From Collinsella sp. AM34-10 (GTDB taxonomy: Bacteria > Actinomycetota > Coriobacteriia > Coriobacteriales > Coriobacteriaceae), in assembly GCF_003469185.1 (NCBI RefSeq), contig NZ_QSIL01000004.1, forward strand, positions 186,001-250,000: a stretch of 64,000 nt of DNA, read 5' to 3'. The notes under the pieces were generated by a model. It had not been told where the DNA came from and ran no database searches. It saw only the letters and a program-made list of their open reading frames with translations. Below are positions 8,447 through 16,300 of the stretch, in pieces. The position numbers and the translations under genes were made by a program. Position 1 is the stretch's first letter. Each line of letters begins with the position of its first letter.

Positions 8447-9960
8447 TGGCGCAGAGTTTCGATTCCCTTACCGCCGCCCAGATCGCCGCGGGCGTTGCCG
8501 CCGGCGACTTTACCGCTACCGAGGTGGCCCAGGCCTCCTTTGCCGCCATCGAGGCGCGCGAGGGCGGGGTCCAGGCATTCCTGCAGGTGGCGCCCGAGCT
8601 CGCGCTCGAGGCCGCTGCGCGCGTAGATGCCGACCGTGCCGCAGGCAAGCCGCTGCCCCCGCTCGCGGGCGTGCCGCTGGCCATCAAGGACAACATGAAC
8701 CTCGTGGGCACGCGCACCACCTGTGCTTCCCGCATGCTCGAGGACTACCAGAGCGTCTACACCGCCACCTGCGTCCAGCGCATGCTCGATGCCGGCTGCC
8801 TGCCCATGGGCAAGGCCAACATGGACGAGTTTGCCTTTGGCAGCTCCACCGAGAGCTCGGCGTTCCACCGCACCAACAATCCCTGGGATACCGAGCGCGT
8901 GCCCGGCGGCTCTTCGGGCGGCTCTGCTGCTGCCGTCGCCGCGGGCGAGGTCGCGCTCTCGCTGGGCTCGGACACCGGCGGCTCCATTCGCCAGCCGGCG
9001 TCGCTCTGCGGCGTGGTGGGCTTTAAGCCCACGTACGGCGCCGTGAGCCGTTACGGCGTGGTTGCCTTTGGCTCGTCGCTCGACCAGGTGGGTCCCTTCG
9101 GTCGCACGGTCGAGGATGTCGCGCTGGCCATGAACGCGCTTACCGGCGCGGGTCACGATCCGTATGACTGCACCAGCCAGGATTGCGCCGTCGACTTTAC
9201 CGAGCATCTTAACGACAGCATCGAGGGCAAGCGCGTGGGCATCATCCCCGCGTTTATGGAGGCCGAGGGTCTGACGCCCGAGGTCAAGGCCGCTGTTCAG
9301 CGCGCCGCCCAGGAGCTGCAGAACCAGGGCGCCGAGCTGGTCGAGGTTGACCTGCCGCACCTGGACGCCGCCATCGCCGCCTACTATGTCATCGGCCCGG
9401 CCGAGGCGTTCTCCAACCTGGCCCGCTTCGACGGTATTCGCTATGGCTACCAGGAGGAGGGCTGCGCCAACCTGTCCGACCAGAGCTCGCTTTCGCGCGC
9501 CCACGGCTTTGGCGCCGAGGCCAAGCGCCGTCAGATGCTCGGCGCCTACCTGCTGAGCTCGGGCGTGTACGACAAGTACTACTACGCAGCGCAAAAGGCC
9601 CGCACGCTCATCACGCAGGACTACGACGCCGCGTATGCCAAGGTGGACATCATCCTCATGCCCGCCTCGCCGCGCACGGCCTTTAAGTTTGGCGAGATCA
9701 GTGACCCCACGCAGATGTACCTCTCCGATCTGTACACCATCTCGCTCAACATCTGCGGCAACGGTGGTATCTCGGTGCCGCTGGGCCTGGGCGAGGACAC
9801 CAAGCTGCCCGTTTCTGCCCAGCTGGTGGGGCCTGCCTTTAAGGACCGTCAGCTGCTCACGTTTGCCCGCGCCCTGGAGCGCGGCTTTGCCGATGCCGCC
9901 ACGGGTGCGCCCGCACTTTCCGTCGCGCCCGATTTTGCCGGGAAGGGGGGCGAGCTGTAA
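8446..9960 (+). CDS. gatA: Asp/Glu-tRNA(Asn/Gln) amidotransferase subunit A
   Basis: A 504-aa amidase-signature enzyme, the glutaminase subunit of GatCAB that releases ammonia from glutamine. The Ser-cisSer-Lys catalytic set is visible: Lys81 (PLAIKDN), Ser156/157 region (PGGSSGGS) and Ser180 (DTGGSIRQPA). Length is slightly above the usual 480-490. It overlaps gatC and gatB by one base each, consistent with one operon and stoichiometric synthesis. Confidence 0.96.
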   Translation: MAQSFDSLTAAQIAAGVAAGDFTATEVAQASFAAIEAREGGVQAFLQVAPELALEAAARVDADRAAGKPLPPLAGVPLAIKDNMNLVGTRTTCASRMLEDYQSVYTATCVQRMLDAGCLPMGKANMDEFAFGSSTESSAFHRTNNPWDTERVPGGSSGGSAAAVAAGEVALSLGSDTGGSIRQPASLCGVVGFKPTYGAVSRYGVVAFGSSLDQVGPFGRTVEDVALAMNALTGAGHDPYDCTSQDCAVDFTEHLNDSIEGKRVGIIPAFMEAEGLTPEVKAAVQRAAQELQNQGAELVEVDLPHLDAAIAAYYVIGPAEAFSNLARFDGIRYGYQEEGCANLSDQSSLSRAHGFGAEAKRRQMLGAYLLSSGVYDKYYYAAQKARTLITQDYDAAYAKVDIILMPASPRTAFKFGEISDPTQMYLSDLYTISLNICGNGGISVPLGLGEDTKLPVSAQLVGPAFKDRQLLTFARALERGFADAATGAPALSVAPDFAGKGGEL

Positions 9961-11636
9961 TGAAGGAGCTTTCCGAGGTCCTGCAGGATTGGGAGGCCGT
10001 GATCGGCCTGGAGATCCATACCGAGCTCACCGCACTCGATACCAAGATGTTCTGCAACTGCAAGCTTAGCCACGATGACGAGCCCAACGCCAACGTGTGC
10101 CCGGTGTGCCTGGGCCTGCCCGGCGCCCTGCCGGTGCCCAATAAGCGCGCCATCGAGAGCATCGTCAAGGCCGGCCTCGCCACCAACTGCGAGATTCAGC
10201 GCCACTCGATGTTCTACCGCAAGCACTACTTCTATCCCGATATGGCCAAGAACTTCCAGACTACGCAGGGTCCGGTCGCTTTTGCCATGTACGGTCACCT
10301 GGACCTGGACGTGACCGGTCGCGGTGCCGCCGAGCGCCCCGACTGCGCGTTTGGCGAGGCCGAGGCCCAGAGCCTGGCGAGCGCCTCGGCCAACGCCGAG
10401 GGCCTGTCCACGTCCATGACGTCGACCATGCGCGAGGGCAATCAGCGCTCCGGTCATCTGGCCAGCTATGATGCGTCCAACCTGCAGATGCCCGAGCGCC
10501 GCGAGGACGGTTCTTACACGGTGCCCATTCGCATCCTGCGCATCCACATGGAGGAGGACGCCGCCAAGATGGTCCACGTGGGCGGTGCCGAGGGCCGCAT
10601 TACCGCCGCTGCCGAGTCGCTCGTCGACTACAACCGCTGCGGCACGCCTTTGATTGAGCTCGTCACCGAGCCCGATCTGCGCACGCCCGAGGAGGCCCGC
10701 CTGTTTATGGAGAAGCTCCGTCGCATTTTTGTGACGCTGGGCATTTCGGACTGCTCCATGGAGAAGGGTTCTATGCGCTGCGACGGCAACGTGTCGCTGC
10801 GCCGCCGCGGCGAGACCAAGCTGGGCACTAAGACCGAGCTTAAGAACCTCAACTCGTTTAAGAGCCTGCATGATGGCCTTGCCTACGAGATTTGCCGCCA
10901 GGCCGAGGTACTCGAGGAGGGCGGAATCATCTATCAGGAGACCCGCCACTGGGAGCCCAGTCGCAAGCGCACCGTGGTTATGCGCGTCAAGGAGACGGCC
11001 GACGACTATCGCCTGTTCCCCGATCCCGACCTGGCGCCGTTCGATTTGGACGACGAGTTCATCGACCGCTGCCGTGGCGAGATCCCCGAGCTGCCCGATG
11101 TCAAGCGCGTCCGTTTTGAGGCCGACTTTGGCATTAAGACGGCCGATGCCGAACAGATTGCCGGCGACCCCGAGTTTGCCGACTTCTTTGAGGCCGCCGC
11201 TGCCGGTATGGCTGGCAAAGAGGCCCAGACGGTCGCAAACCTGCTGGTCAACGAGATGATCGCCTACCTTAAGGGCGCGGGCGTCTCGCTGGCCGAGTCC
11301 GGCATCGCGCCGGCTCAGGTGGCGGCGCTTGCCAAGCTGCTGGCGACCGATGCCATCAGCTCCAACCAGGCGCACGAGGTCTTTGAGGCCATGGCCCAAA
11401 CTGGTGACGACCCCAACAAGATTGTCGACGAGCGTGGTATGCGTCAGGTGAGCGACGCCGCCGCGCTGCAGCCGATCGTGGACGAGGTACTGGCAAACTG
11501 TGCCGATCAGGCGCAGCAGTATCGTGACGGCAACCAGAAGGTTATCGGCTTTTTGGTGGGCCAGTGCATGAAAGCGAGCCGCGGCAAGGGCAACCCGAAG
11601 CTCTTCAACGAGTTGCTGAGAACGTCGCTCTCGTAA
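9960..11636 (+). CDS. gatB: Asp/Glu-tRNA(Asn/Gln) amidotransferase subunit B, with insertion
   Basis: A 558-aa GatB, the kinase and tRNA-binding subunit, which phosphorylates the misacylated residue before amidation. The N-terminus (WEAVIGLEIHTEL) and the zinc-binding cysteines C32, C34, C47 and C50 are present, and the C-terminal YqeY/tail domain ends NPKLFNELLRTSL. It is longer than the usual 475-500 residues. An extra stretch of roughly 65 residues (about 119-185, rich in Ala, Ser, Glu) lies between the HLDLDV strand and RILRIHMEEDA. The usual 'YQISQ' motif region is replaced by FQTTQGPVAFAMYG. Identity is certain; the effect of the insertion is unknown. Confidence 0.95.
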   Translation: MKELSEVLQDWEAVIGLEIHTELTALDTKMFCNCKLSHDDEPNANVCPVCLGLPGALPVPNKRAIESIVKAGLATNCEIQRHSMFYRKHYFYPDMAKNFQTTQGPVAFAMYGHLDLDVTGRGAAERPDCAFGEAEAQSLASASANAEGLSTSMTSTMREGNQRSGHLASYDASNLQMPERREDGSYTVPIRILRIHMEEDAAKMVHVGGAEGRITAAAESLVDYNRCGTPLIELVTEPDLRTPEEARLFMEKLRRIFVTLGISDCSMEKGSMRCDGNVSLRRRGETKLGTKTELKNLNSFKSLHDGLAYEICRQAEVLEEGGIIYQETRHWEPSRKRTVVMRVKETADDYRLFPDPDLAPFDLDDEFIDRCRGEIPELPDVKRVRFEADFGIKTADAEQIAGDPEFADFFEAAAAGMAGKEAQTVANLLVNEMIAYLKGAGVSLAESGIAPAQVAALAKLLATDAISSNQAHEVFEAMAQTGDDPNKIVDERGMRQVSDAAALQPIVDEVLANCADQAQQYRDGNQKVIGFLVGQCMKASRGKGNPKLFNELLRTSLS

Positions 11637-11639
11637 ACG

Positions 11640-11775
11640 GGAACCGAGGGGCCGGGCGCAGGGCCTTGCCTCTCAATTTCGGACAGTCCTGACTCACGAC
11701 GGAGGCGCCACTGGCGCCTCCTGTTCGTGCGGAACTCATTGAGAGGCAAGGCCCTGCGCCCGGCCCCTCGGTTCC
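11640..11775 (+). ncRNA. Candidate structured RNA / inverted-repeat element, copy 1
   Basis: It begins 4 bp after the gatB stop. Perfect 38-bp arms (11640-11677 and 11738-11775) enclose a 60-nt loop. Within the loop are TCGGACAGTCCTGACTC, an inner stem CACGA/TCGTG, an apical hairpin GGAGGCGCC/GGCGCCTCC and then GTGCGGAACTC. The minus-strand element at 26226-26357 has the same internal sequences in the same order and also follows a stop codon, but its arms and inner stems are different sequences that still pair. No T-run follows. It may be a structured 3'-UTR RNA, an unusual terminator or a mobile palindromic unit. Confidence 0.6.
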
Positions 11776-11822
11776 GTGACGACTCGGCCGTTCGGGTCAG
11801 GTAGGCTGAATGGAATTTGGTG

Positions 11823-11849
11823 AATGAGGGCGCCGTTGGCGCCCTCATT
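11823..11849 (+). terminator. Stem-loop, possible terminator
   Basis: A perfect 12-bp stem (AATGAGGGCGCC and complement) with a 3-nt loop is followed by CTTTAT. The T-run is weak. It is the likeliest end of the gatCAB transcript if that reads through the element at 11640-11775. Confidence 0.5.
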
Positions 11850-11868
11850 CTTTATGGATGTTGAAAAC

Positions 11869-12049
11869 GAAGGTGAATACTTTTCCGCGAAGTGAACGAC
11901 CTATTTTGGACCCCTGAAACATCAACACTTTTCTGGTTCGGTTTCCTGCGGTTTTTGTCGAGTTTTCCCTGCGGTTTTGCTGCGAAAAAATGCGGATGCT
12001 TCGGGGGCCCAATTTTGCTCGTTCACTTCGCGGAAAACCATTCACCTTC
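11869..12049. repeat. 181-bp extended inverted repeat
   Basis: Outer arms of 31 bp (11869-11899 and 12019-12049) match at 29 positions, and the inner sequence continues to pair imperfectly (ATTTTGGACCCCTGAAACAT with a matching right half near 11994-12014). The centre is T/G-rich without an ORF of note. It looks like a MITE-like or palindromic intergenic unit. The remainder of 11850-12280 shows only a possible promoter before the next gene. Confidence 0.7.
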
Positions 12050-12280
12050 AATTTGCTGGAGAGAAGAGGGACTCCTCTTTGGCGTCACGGATGTGCATCG
12101 CGGCGGGCGGATCGCCAGAAGCCGGCTGTTCCGCACCTTAAGATTTCCAAAAAGTTAACCTTTGTTGACCTCAATAGTTAGATAAACTAAACTCTTTTCC
12201 AAAAGTGTGCTCGAGCAAACTTGTTTACTCGAGTGCTGAGGCACCGTGCCGCGTCCAATGCGGCAAAAGGGAGAAGCAAC

Positions 12281-12526
12281 ATGAAGAAGTCGACGTTCAA
12301 TACCCTGCTTGTCGGTGGCGGTTTTCTGCTTGGCACGGCCGGCATCAAGCTGCTTACCAGCGCTCCGGTAAAGAATGCCTGCGTGCAGGGTATCGCGTGC
12401 GGCATGCGCATCAAGAATGGCTACCAGGACATGGTCGAGCAGGCCAAGGCTAATGTCGACGACATGGTTGCCGAGGCGGCCTACATCACCCAGAGCGAGG
12501 CCGCTGCGGACAAGGCAGCCGAGTAG
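12281..12526 (+). CDS. Small membrane-associated protein upstream of a P-type ATPase (DUF6110-like)
   Basis: 81 aa, starting at ATG 12281 after AAAGGGAGAAG. The first 30 residues include a Gly/Leu-rich hydrophobic segment (LLVGGGFLLGTAGIKLL). The rest is amphipathic and acidic (QAKANVDDMVAEAAYITQ) and contains Cys36 and Cys41. Position, size and sequence character resemble the DUF6110 proteins that I recall preceding heavy-metal P-type ATPases in Firmicutes and Coriobacteria; I could not check the family. It lies 18 bp before the ATPase, so it is probably co-transcribed and may be an accessory or metal-handling subunit. Confidence 0.7.
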   Translation: MKKSTFNTLLVGGGFLLGTAGIKLLTSAPVKNACVQGIACGMRIKNGYQDMVEQAKANVDDMVAEAAYITQSEAAADKAAE

Positions 12527-12544
12527 CACTCCCAGGCACAAACT

Positions 12545-14620
12545 ATGAGATTCTCGATTATTAGCGAGATCCCCGGCAGGACCCGTCTTCAATTGGCGGG
12601 TCCTGTGCCAGAGAGCGATCTCGACGCACTTCTTAAGCTCAGCGGCGATATCGACGGCGTGCACAAGGTGCGCGTCTACGGCCGCATCGGCCAGATGGCG
12701 CTCGAATATGACGAGCAATGTCGTGCGGGCGTGCTCGACGCCTTGGGTGCGCTCGATGCCCAGGCCATTGCCGACGCAAAGACGGGTTACGTGATGCAGC
12801 TTGAGCCACGCAAGAACAAGCTCGTCATGGATCTTGCCGCGCTTGTCGGCGCCCACTATGCGCGCCGATGGTTTTTGCCCACGCCCCCGCGTGCGGTGTT
12901 TGTCGTCGCCGGTTACATGACCTTTTTGCGCGCCGCCCTCCGTGAGCTCGCGCAGCCGCGCCTGACCGTTCCCGTGCTCGACGCTTCGGCCATCGGTATC
13001 TCGTTCGTCAAGCGTGATGTCGACACCGCGGGCCAGACAATGTTCCTGCTCAACGTGGGCGAACTGCTCGAGGACTACACGCGCGCCATGAGCGAAAACG
13101 AGCTCATCAACTCGCTGCTCGATGTGCCCGATAAGGCACAAAAAGTGATTGGCGACACCGAGGTGAGTGTTGCCGCTACCGAGCTTGAGCCCGGCGACTT
13201 GGTGGCCGTGCGCACCGGCATGTCCATCTGCATTGACGGCGTGGTCGAGCAGGGGAGCGCCATGGTCAACCAGGCGACCTTGACCGGCGAGCCGCTTGCC
13301 GTCGAGCGCAGCACGGGCGACGACGTGTTCGCTGGAACCGTCGTGGAAGACGGCAGCATCTTGGTGCGCGTGCGCGCCAACACGGCTCAGACCAAGCTCC
13401 GCTCGATTGTCTCGCTCGTGCAGGTGGCCGACTCGCTCAAGTCCGAGGGCCAGTCGCACATGGAAGACCTCGCCAACAAGATCGTCCCGTGGAACTTCCT
13501 GCTCGCGGGCCTTGTTGCGCTTACCACCCGCAGCCTCATCAAGACCTCAGCGGCACTGATGGTCGACTACTCGTGCGCGCTCAAGCTCACGGGTTCGGTC
13601 GCCGTCATGACCGCTATGAGCGATGCTGCCAAGACGGGCGTCATGGTCAAAGGCGCGAAGTACTTTGAGTCGTTTGCCAAGGCCGACACCATTGTGTTTG
13701 ACAAGACCGGCACGCTCACCGAGGCGCAGCCGCGTCTTGCCTGCGTACTCACCACCGATGGCTGGAGCGAGGATGAGGTCCTGCGCCTTTCCGCTTGCCT
13801 GGAGGAGCATTTTCCGCATCCGGTGGCACGCGCCGTGGTCAATGCGGCACGTGAGCGCGGACTCGAGCACCGCGAGCGCCATGCCGCGGTCGAGTACATC
13901 GTGGCACACGGCATTGCCTCGTCCATTGAAGAACGTCGCGCCATCATCGGTTCCGCGCACTTTGTATTCGAGGATGAGGGCGCGCGGCTCGATTCCGACA
14001 TTAAGGAGCGCATTGAGTCCCAGATGCAGGGCCTGTCGCCGCTGTATCTGGCGGTCGACGGCACCGTTGTGGGCGTGCTCGGTATCGAGGACCCGCTTAA
14101 GCCCGGGGTCCGCGAGGCCATCGCCGACCTGCACGCGTTGGGCGTCAAGCACGTGGTCATGCTCACGGGCGATTCCGAGCGCACGGCCGAGCGCATTGCG
14201 CGAGAGGCAGGGGTCGACGAGTTTAAGGCCGAGCTGCTGCCCGAGGACAAGTACGCTTATGTGGAGCGCATTAAGAGCGAGGGGCGCCACGTTGCCATGG
14301 TGGGCGACGGCGTCAACGATTCGCCGGCGCTGGGCCTGGCCGATGTGGGTCTGGCCATGGGCGGTGGAAGCGACATCGCCAAGGAGGTCGCCGACATCAT
14401 CCTGACCGACACGGATCTCGCCGCAATCGTGCGCCTGCGCCGCATGAGCCAGGGCCTCATTGATCGTCTGACGAGCTCCTACTCTAAGGTAATGCTCACC
14501 AACTCAGCGCTCCTGGCGTTGGGCATTGCCGGCGCGATTACCCCGCAGACGTCGTCGCTGCTGCACAATGGCTCGACGATTGCGTACAGCTTGGGCAACG
14601 CGAAAGCGTATCTGCGCTAG
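12545..14620 (+). CDS. Heavy-metal translocating P1B-type ATPase
   Basis: A 691-aa membrane pump. Residues 1-75 form an HMA_2-like ferredoxin fold (IPGRTRLQLAGPVPE) without the usual CxxC. Membrane helices follow, then the actuator motif TGEP (247-250), the phosphorylation site DKTGT with Asp386, and the GDGVNDSPAL hinge near the C-terminus. In the membrane motif that normally reads CPC or SPC, this protein has DYSCALK (341-347), so metal coordination differs from classical Cu or Zn/Cd pumps. The P1B class is certain. The ion (Mn, Zn, Fe or other) cannot be read from sequence. No metalloregulator gene is adjacent. Confidence 0.9.
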   Translation: MRFSIISEIPGRTRLQLAGPVPESDLDALLKLSGDIDGVHKVRVYGRIGQMALEYDEQCRAGVLDALGALDAQAIADAKTGYVMQLEPRKNKLVMDLAALVGAHYARRWFLPTPPRAVFVVAGYMTFLRAALRELAQPRLTVPVLDASAIGISFVKRDVDTAGQTMFLLNVGELLEDYTRAMSENELINSLLDVPDKAQKVIGDTEVSVAATELEPGDLVAVRTGMSICIDGVVEQGSAMVNQATLTGEPLAVERSTGDDVFAGTVVEDGSILVRVRANTAQTKLRSIVSLVQVADSLKSEGQSHMEDLANKIVPWNFLLAGLVALTTRSLIKTSAALMVDYSCALKLTGSVAVMTAMSDAAKTGVMVKGAKYFESFAKADTIVFDKTGTLTEAQPRLACVLTTDGWSEDEVLRLSACLEEHFPHPVARAVVNAARERGLEHRERHAAVEYIVAHGIASSIEERRAIIGSAHFVFEDEGARLDSDIKERIESQMQGLSPLYLAVDGTVVGVLGIEDPLKPGVREAIADLHALGVKHVVMLTGDSERTAERIAREAGVDEFKAELLPEDKYAYVERIKSEGRHVAMVGDGVNDSPALGLADVGLAMGGGSDIAKEVADIILTDTDLAAIVRLRRMSQGLIDRLTSSYSKVMLTNSALLALGIAGAITPQTSSLLHNGSTIAYSLGNAKAYLR

Positions 14621-14639
14621 GGTTTTCGATTGAGCTTAT

Positions 14640-14686
14640 GGCCTGCATTCGGGCGGTACCGCAGACGCCAGGGTGCAGGCCTTTTT
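14640..14686. terminator. Shared terminator between convergent genes
   Basis: Arms GGCCTGCA/TGCAGGCC with further inner pairing are followed by TTTTT on the plus strand. It ends the ATPase transcript and abuts the stop of the convergent gene at 14685. Confidence 0.75.
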
Positions 14687-15119
14687 AGGCAAACGCTGCC
14701 TTGATGACGGGGGCTTCGGCGAGCTTTTCGGCAGCCTTTTCGTCGGAATCGTTTAGTGCTGCCAGACTGCGGTAGACCCACTCGTTGACCTGGGTGTTCT
14801 TGACGCCTGCGGTCTGCATAAGGGCGCCTACCTCGCGGATTGCTGCGAGCAGATCGGCTTTGGGACCCGCGAGCTCGACCTCGATGCCGTGGTAGGCGGC
14901 CACGCCGCGGTTCTCACTCACGTGGTCGATAAAGCCCTCGACGGTCTCAAGCTGCTGGGCGAGAGCTGCATCATCGTCAGCGTCCAGCACGACAAGTGCG
15001 TTCGATACCGTGAGGGCGGGATGTCCGCAGGGGACAAAGCCTTCGATGACATCCATAGCTTCGGTAATGGTTGAGCCCAGGCCTGCGAGAGCATTGACGA
15101 GTTGCTGCTTGGTATCCAT
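14685..15119 (-). CDS. Hypothetical 144-aa protein
   Basis: ATG at 15119 has AAAGGA upstream. The product is acidic, soluble and mostly alpha/beta in appearance (MDTKQQLVNALAGLGSTITEAMDVIEG ... TVSNALVVLDADDDAALAQQLETVEGF). It has no signal peptide or membrane segment. I do not recognise a family. It stands alone between the metal ATPase (convergent) and the divergently placed tmRNA. Codon usage matches its neighbours, so it is likely a real gene. Confidence 0.7.
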   Translation of the reverse strand: MDTKQQLVNALAGLGSTITEAMDVIEGFVPCGHPALTVSNALVVLDADDDAALAQQLETVEGFIDHVSENRGVAAYHGIEVELAGPKADLLAAIREVGALMQTAGVKNTQVNEWVYRSLAALNDSDEKAAEKLAEAPVIKAAFA

Positions 15120-15356
15120 AACGGTCCTTTCGACGGGTCAATTTTGCTTGGCGAAAATATACGTGACGTGTCCGGTAGCAAAAGTGCGAAGTGTGGTGCA
15201 CATTATGGTCTTCACAGCTCGTGCATAGAGCAGCTGTCCGCCTTTAGAACGTGGTAAGATAGCTATCCACGAGCGGGGCTCACCCCGCGTGTTCCTTGAA
15301 AAGTCGACGGGTGTTGGGTGCTCGTGCCCAATGCCATCCAGACTTTCCCGACATTC

Positions 15357-15720
15357 GGGGGCGACTGGTTTCGACACGATAGCTCTGAGAGAGGAAGCAA
15401 GCCGAGGTCTCCTCGCCTCGTTAAACAGGGGTACCGTCAAATTGAATTGACAACAACTCTTCTTTTGAGCCTATGGCTCTCGCTGCTTAGTTTATAGCGG
15501 CGCGTCAACCCGGTGATTTCCCCGACACCGGCGCGACGTCATTTTAGGGGAATGCTCCTGCGCACGTAATCGGTATGGCGCAGGCTAAGACCGAACCGGT
15601 TAGGACGCCGCGAGCGTGTCGCTGCGCGCAAAGCGTCCGAGACAAAACCAGCGACTGAGCTTGGAGATGCCAATCAGGGGGCTTTCGTGGACCGGAGTTC
15701 GATTCTCCGCGCCTCCACCA
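15357..15720 (+). ncRNA. ssrA: Transfer-messenger RNA (tmRNA)
   Basis: The 5' end GGGGGCGACTGG pairs with the 3' end CGCCTCC-ACCA as an acceptor stem, and GGTTTCGACACG (5') and GGAGTTCGATTCTCC (3', T-arm) are diagnostic. The tag frame ends ...SSFEPMALAA followed by TAG at 15488-15490; an in-frame TGA lies just before the ATT-GAC codons, so translation resumes at or near 15446-15449. The encoded tag is therefore about (I)DNNSSFEPMALAA. CCA is encoded. tmRNA rescues stalled ribosomes together with SmpB, which is not in this window. Confidence 0.95.
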
Positions 15721-15730
15721 ATAGTTACAA

Positions 15731-15762
15731 GCAGGTAGAGAAGTGTCTCTACCTGCTTTTTT
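15731..15762 (+). terminator. tmRNA terminator
   Basis: Stem GCAGGTAGAGA / TCTCTACCTGC with a 4-nt loop, then TTTTTT, starting 11 bases after the tmRNA CCA end. Confidence 0.92.
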
Positions 15763-15776
15763 ATTACATATAGATA

Positions 15777-15975
15777 CCGCGGAGAATCGAACTCTGCGCA
15801 GGGCGCGGGCGTTAAGAAAACGCGTGAGCGTTTTTAGCCCGCGGGCGAGGACGCCGGCAGGCGGCCGAAGCCGGTGCGGATTTGCGAAGCAAATACGCGG
15901 ATTCTCCGCGCAAAGCCTCAACCCTATATAGATGCGATGATATCGAATCTCAGCCTGCCATGCGCCGCATCAACG
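15777..15975. repeat. 199-bp tandem repeat, copy 1, bearing tmRNA T-arm sequence
   Basis: Nearly identical to 15987-16185 (about two differences). Its first 17 informative bases (15778-15794, CGCGGAGAATCGAACTC) are the exact reverse complement of the tmRNA T-arm (15695-15711). An 11-bp terminal inverted repeat (15778-15788 with 15900-15910, GATTCTCCGCG) makes the first 133 bp one large foldback, with inner hairpins GCGGGC...GCCCGC around 15815-15845. No convincing gene is present. Confidence 0.85.
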
Positions 15976-15986
15976 GAACCCCAAAC

Positions 15987-16185
15987 CCGCGGAGAATCGA
16001 ACTCTGCGCAGGGCGCGGGCGTTAAGAAAACGCGTGAGCGTTTTTAGCCCGCGGGCGAGGACGCCGGCAGGCGGCCGAAGCCGGTGCGGATTTGCGAAGC
16101 AAATACGCGGATTCTCCGCGCAAAGCCTCAAACCTATATAGATGCGATGATATCGAATCTCAGCCTGCCATGCGCCGCAGCAACG
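15987..16185. repeat. 199-bp tandem repeat, copy 2
   Basis: Copy of 15777-15975 at a 210-bp offset, with the same T-arm-derived ends (15988-16004 and 16110-16120) and the same AT-richer tail (CTATATAGATGCGATGATATC). Together the two copies fill nearly all of the gap between tmRNA and the lipase gene. Confidence 0.85.
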
Positions 16186-16300
16186 CAGAGTGGGACGCGC
16201 TTTCCCGCCGACCGCCCCACCCCCTCAACTCCAAAACCTGTGCGCTCTCTATCCCAAAACTGGGTAGAAGAAAGCCAAAACGAAACAGCAGGAGGTCAAC

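Noticed and set aside
11640..11775. Ordinary Rho-independent terminator for gatB
   Set aside because: The arms are far longer than usual, the loop is 60 nt with conserved sequence, and no T-run follows the right arm. The stem at 11823 is a better simple terminator.
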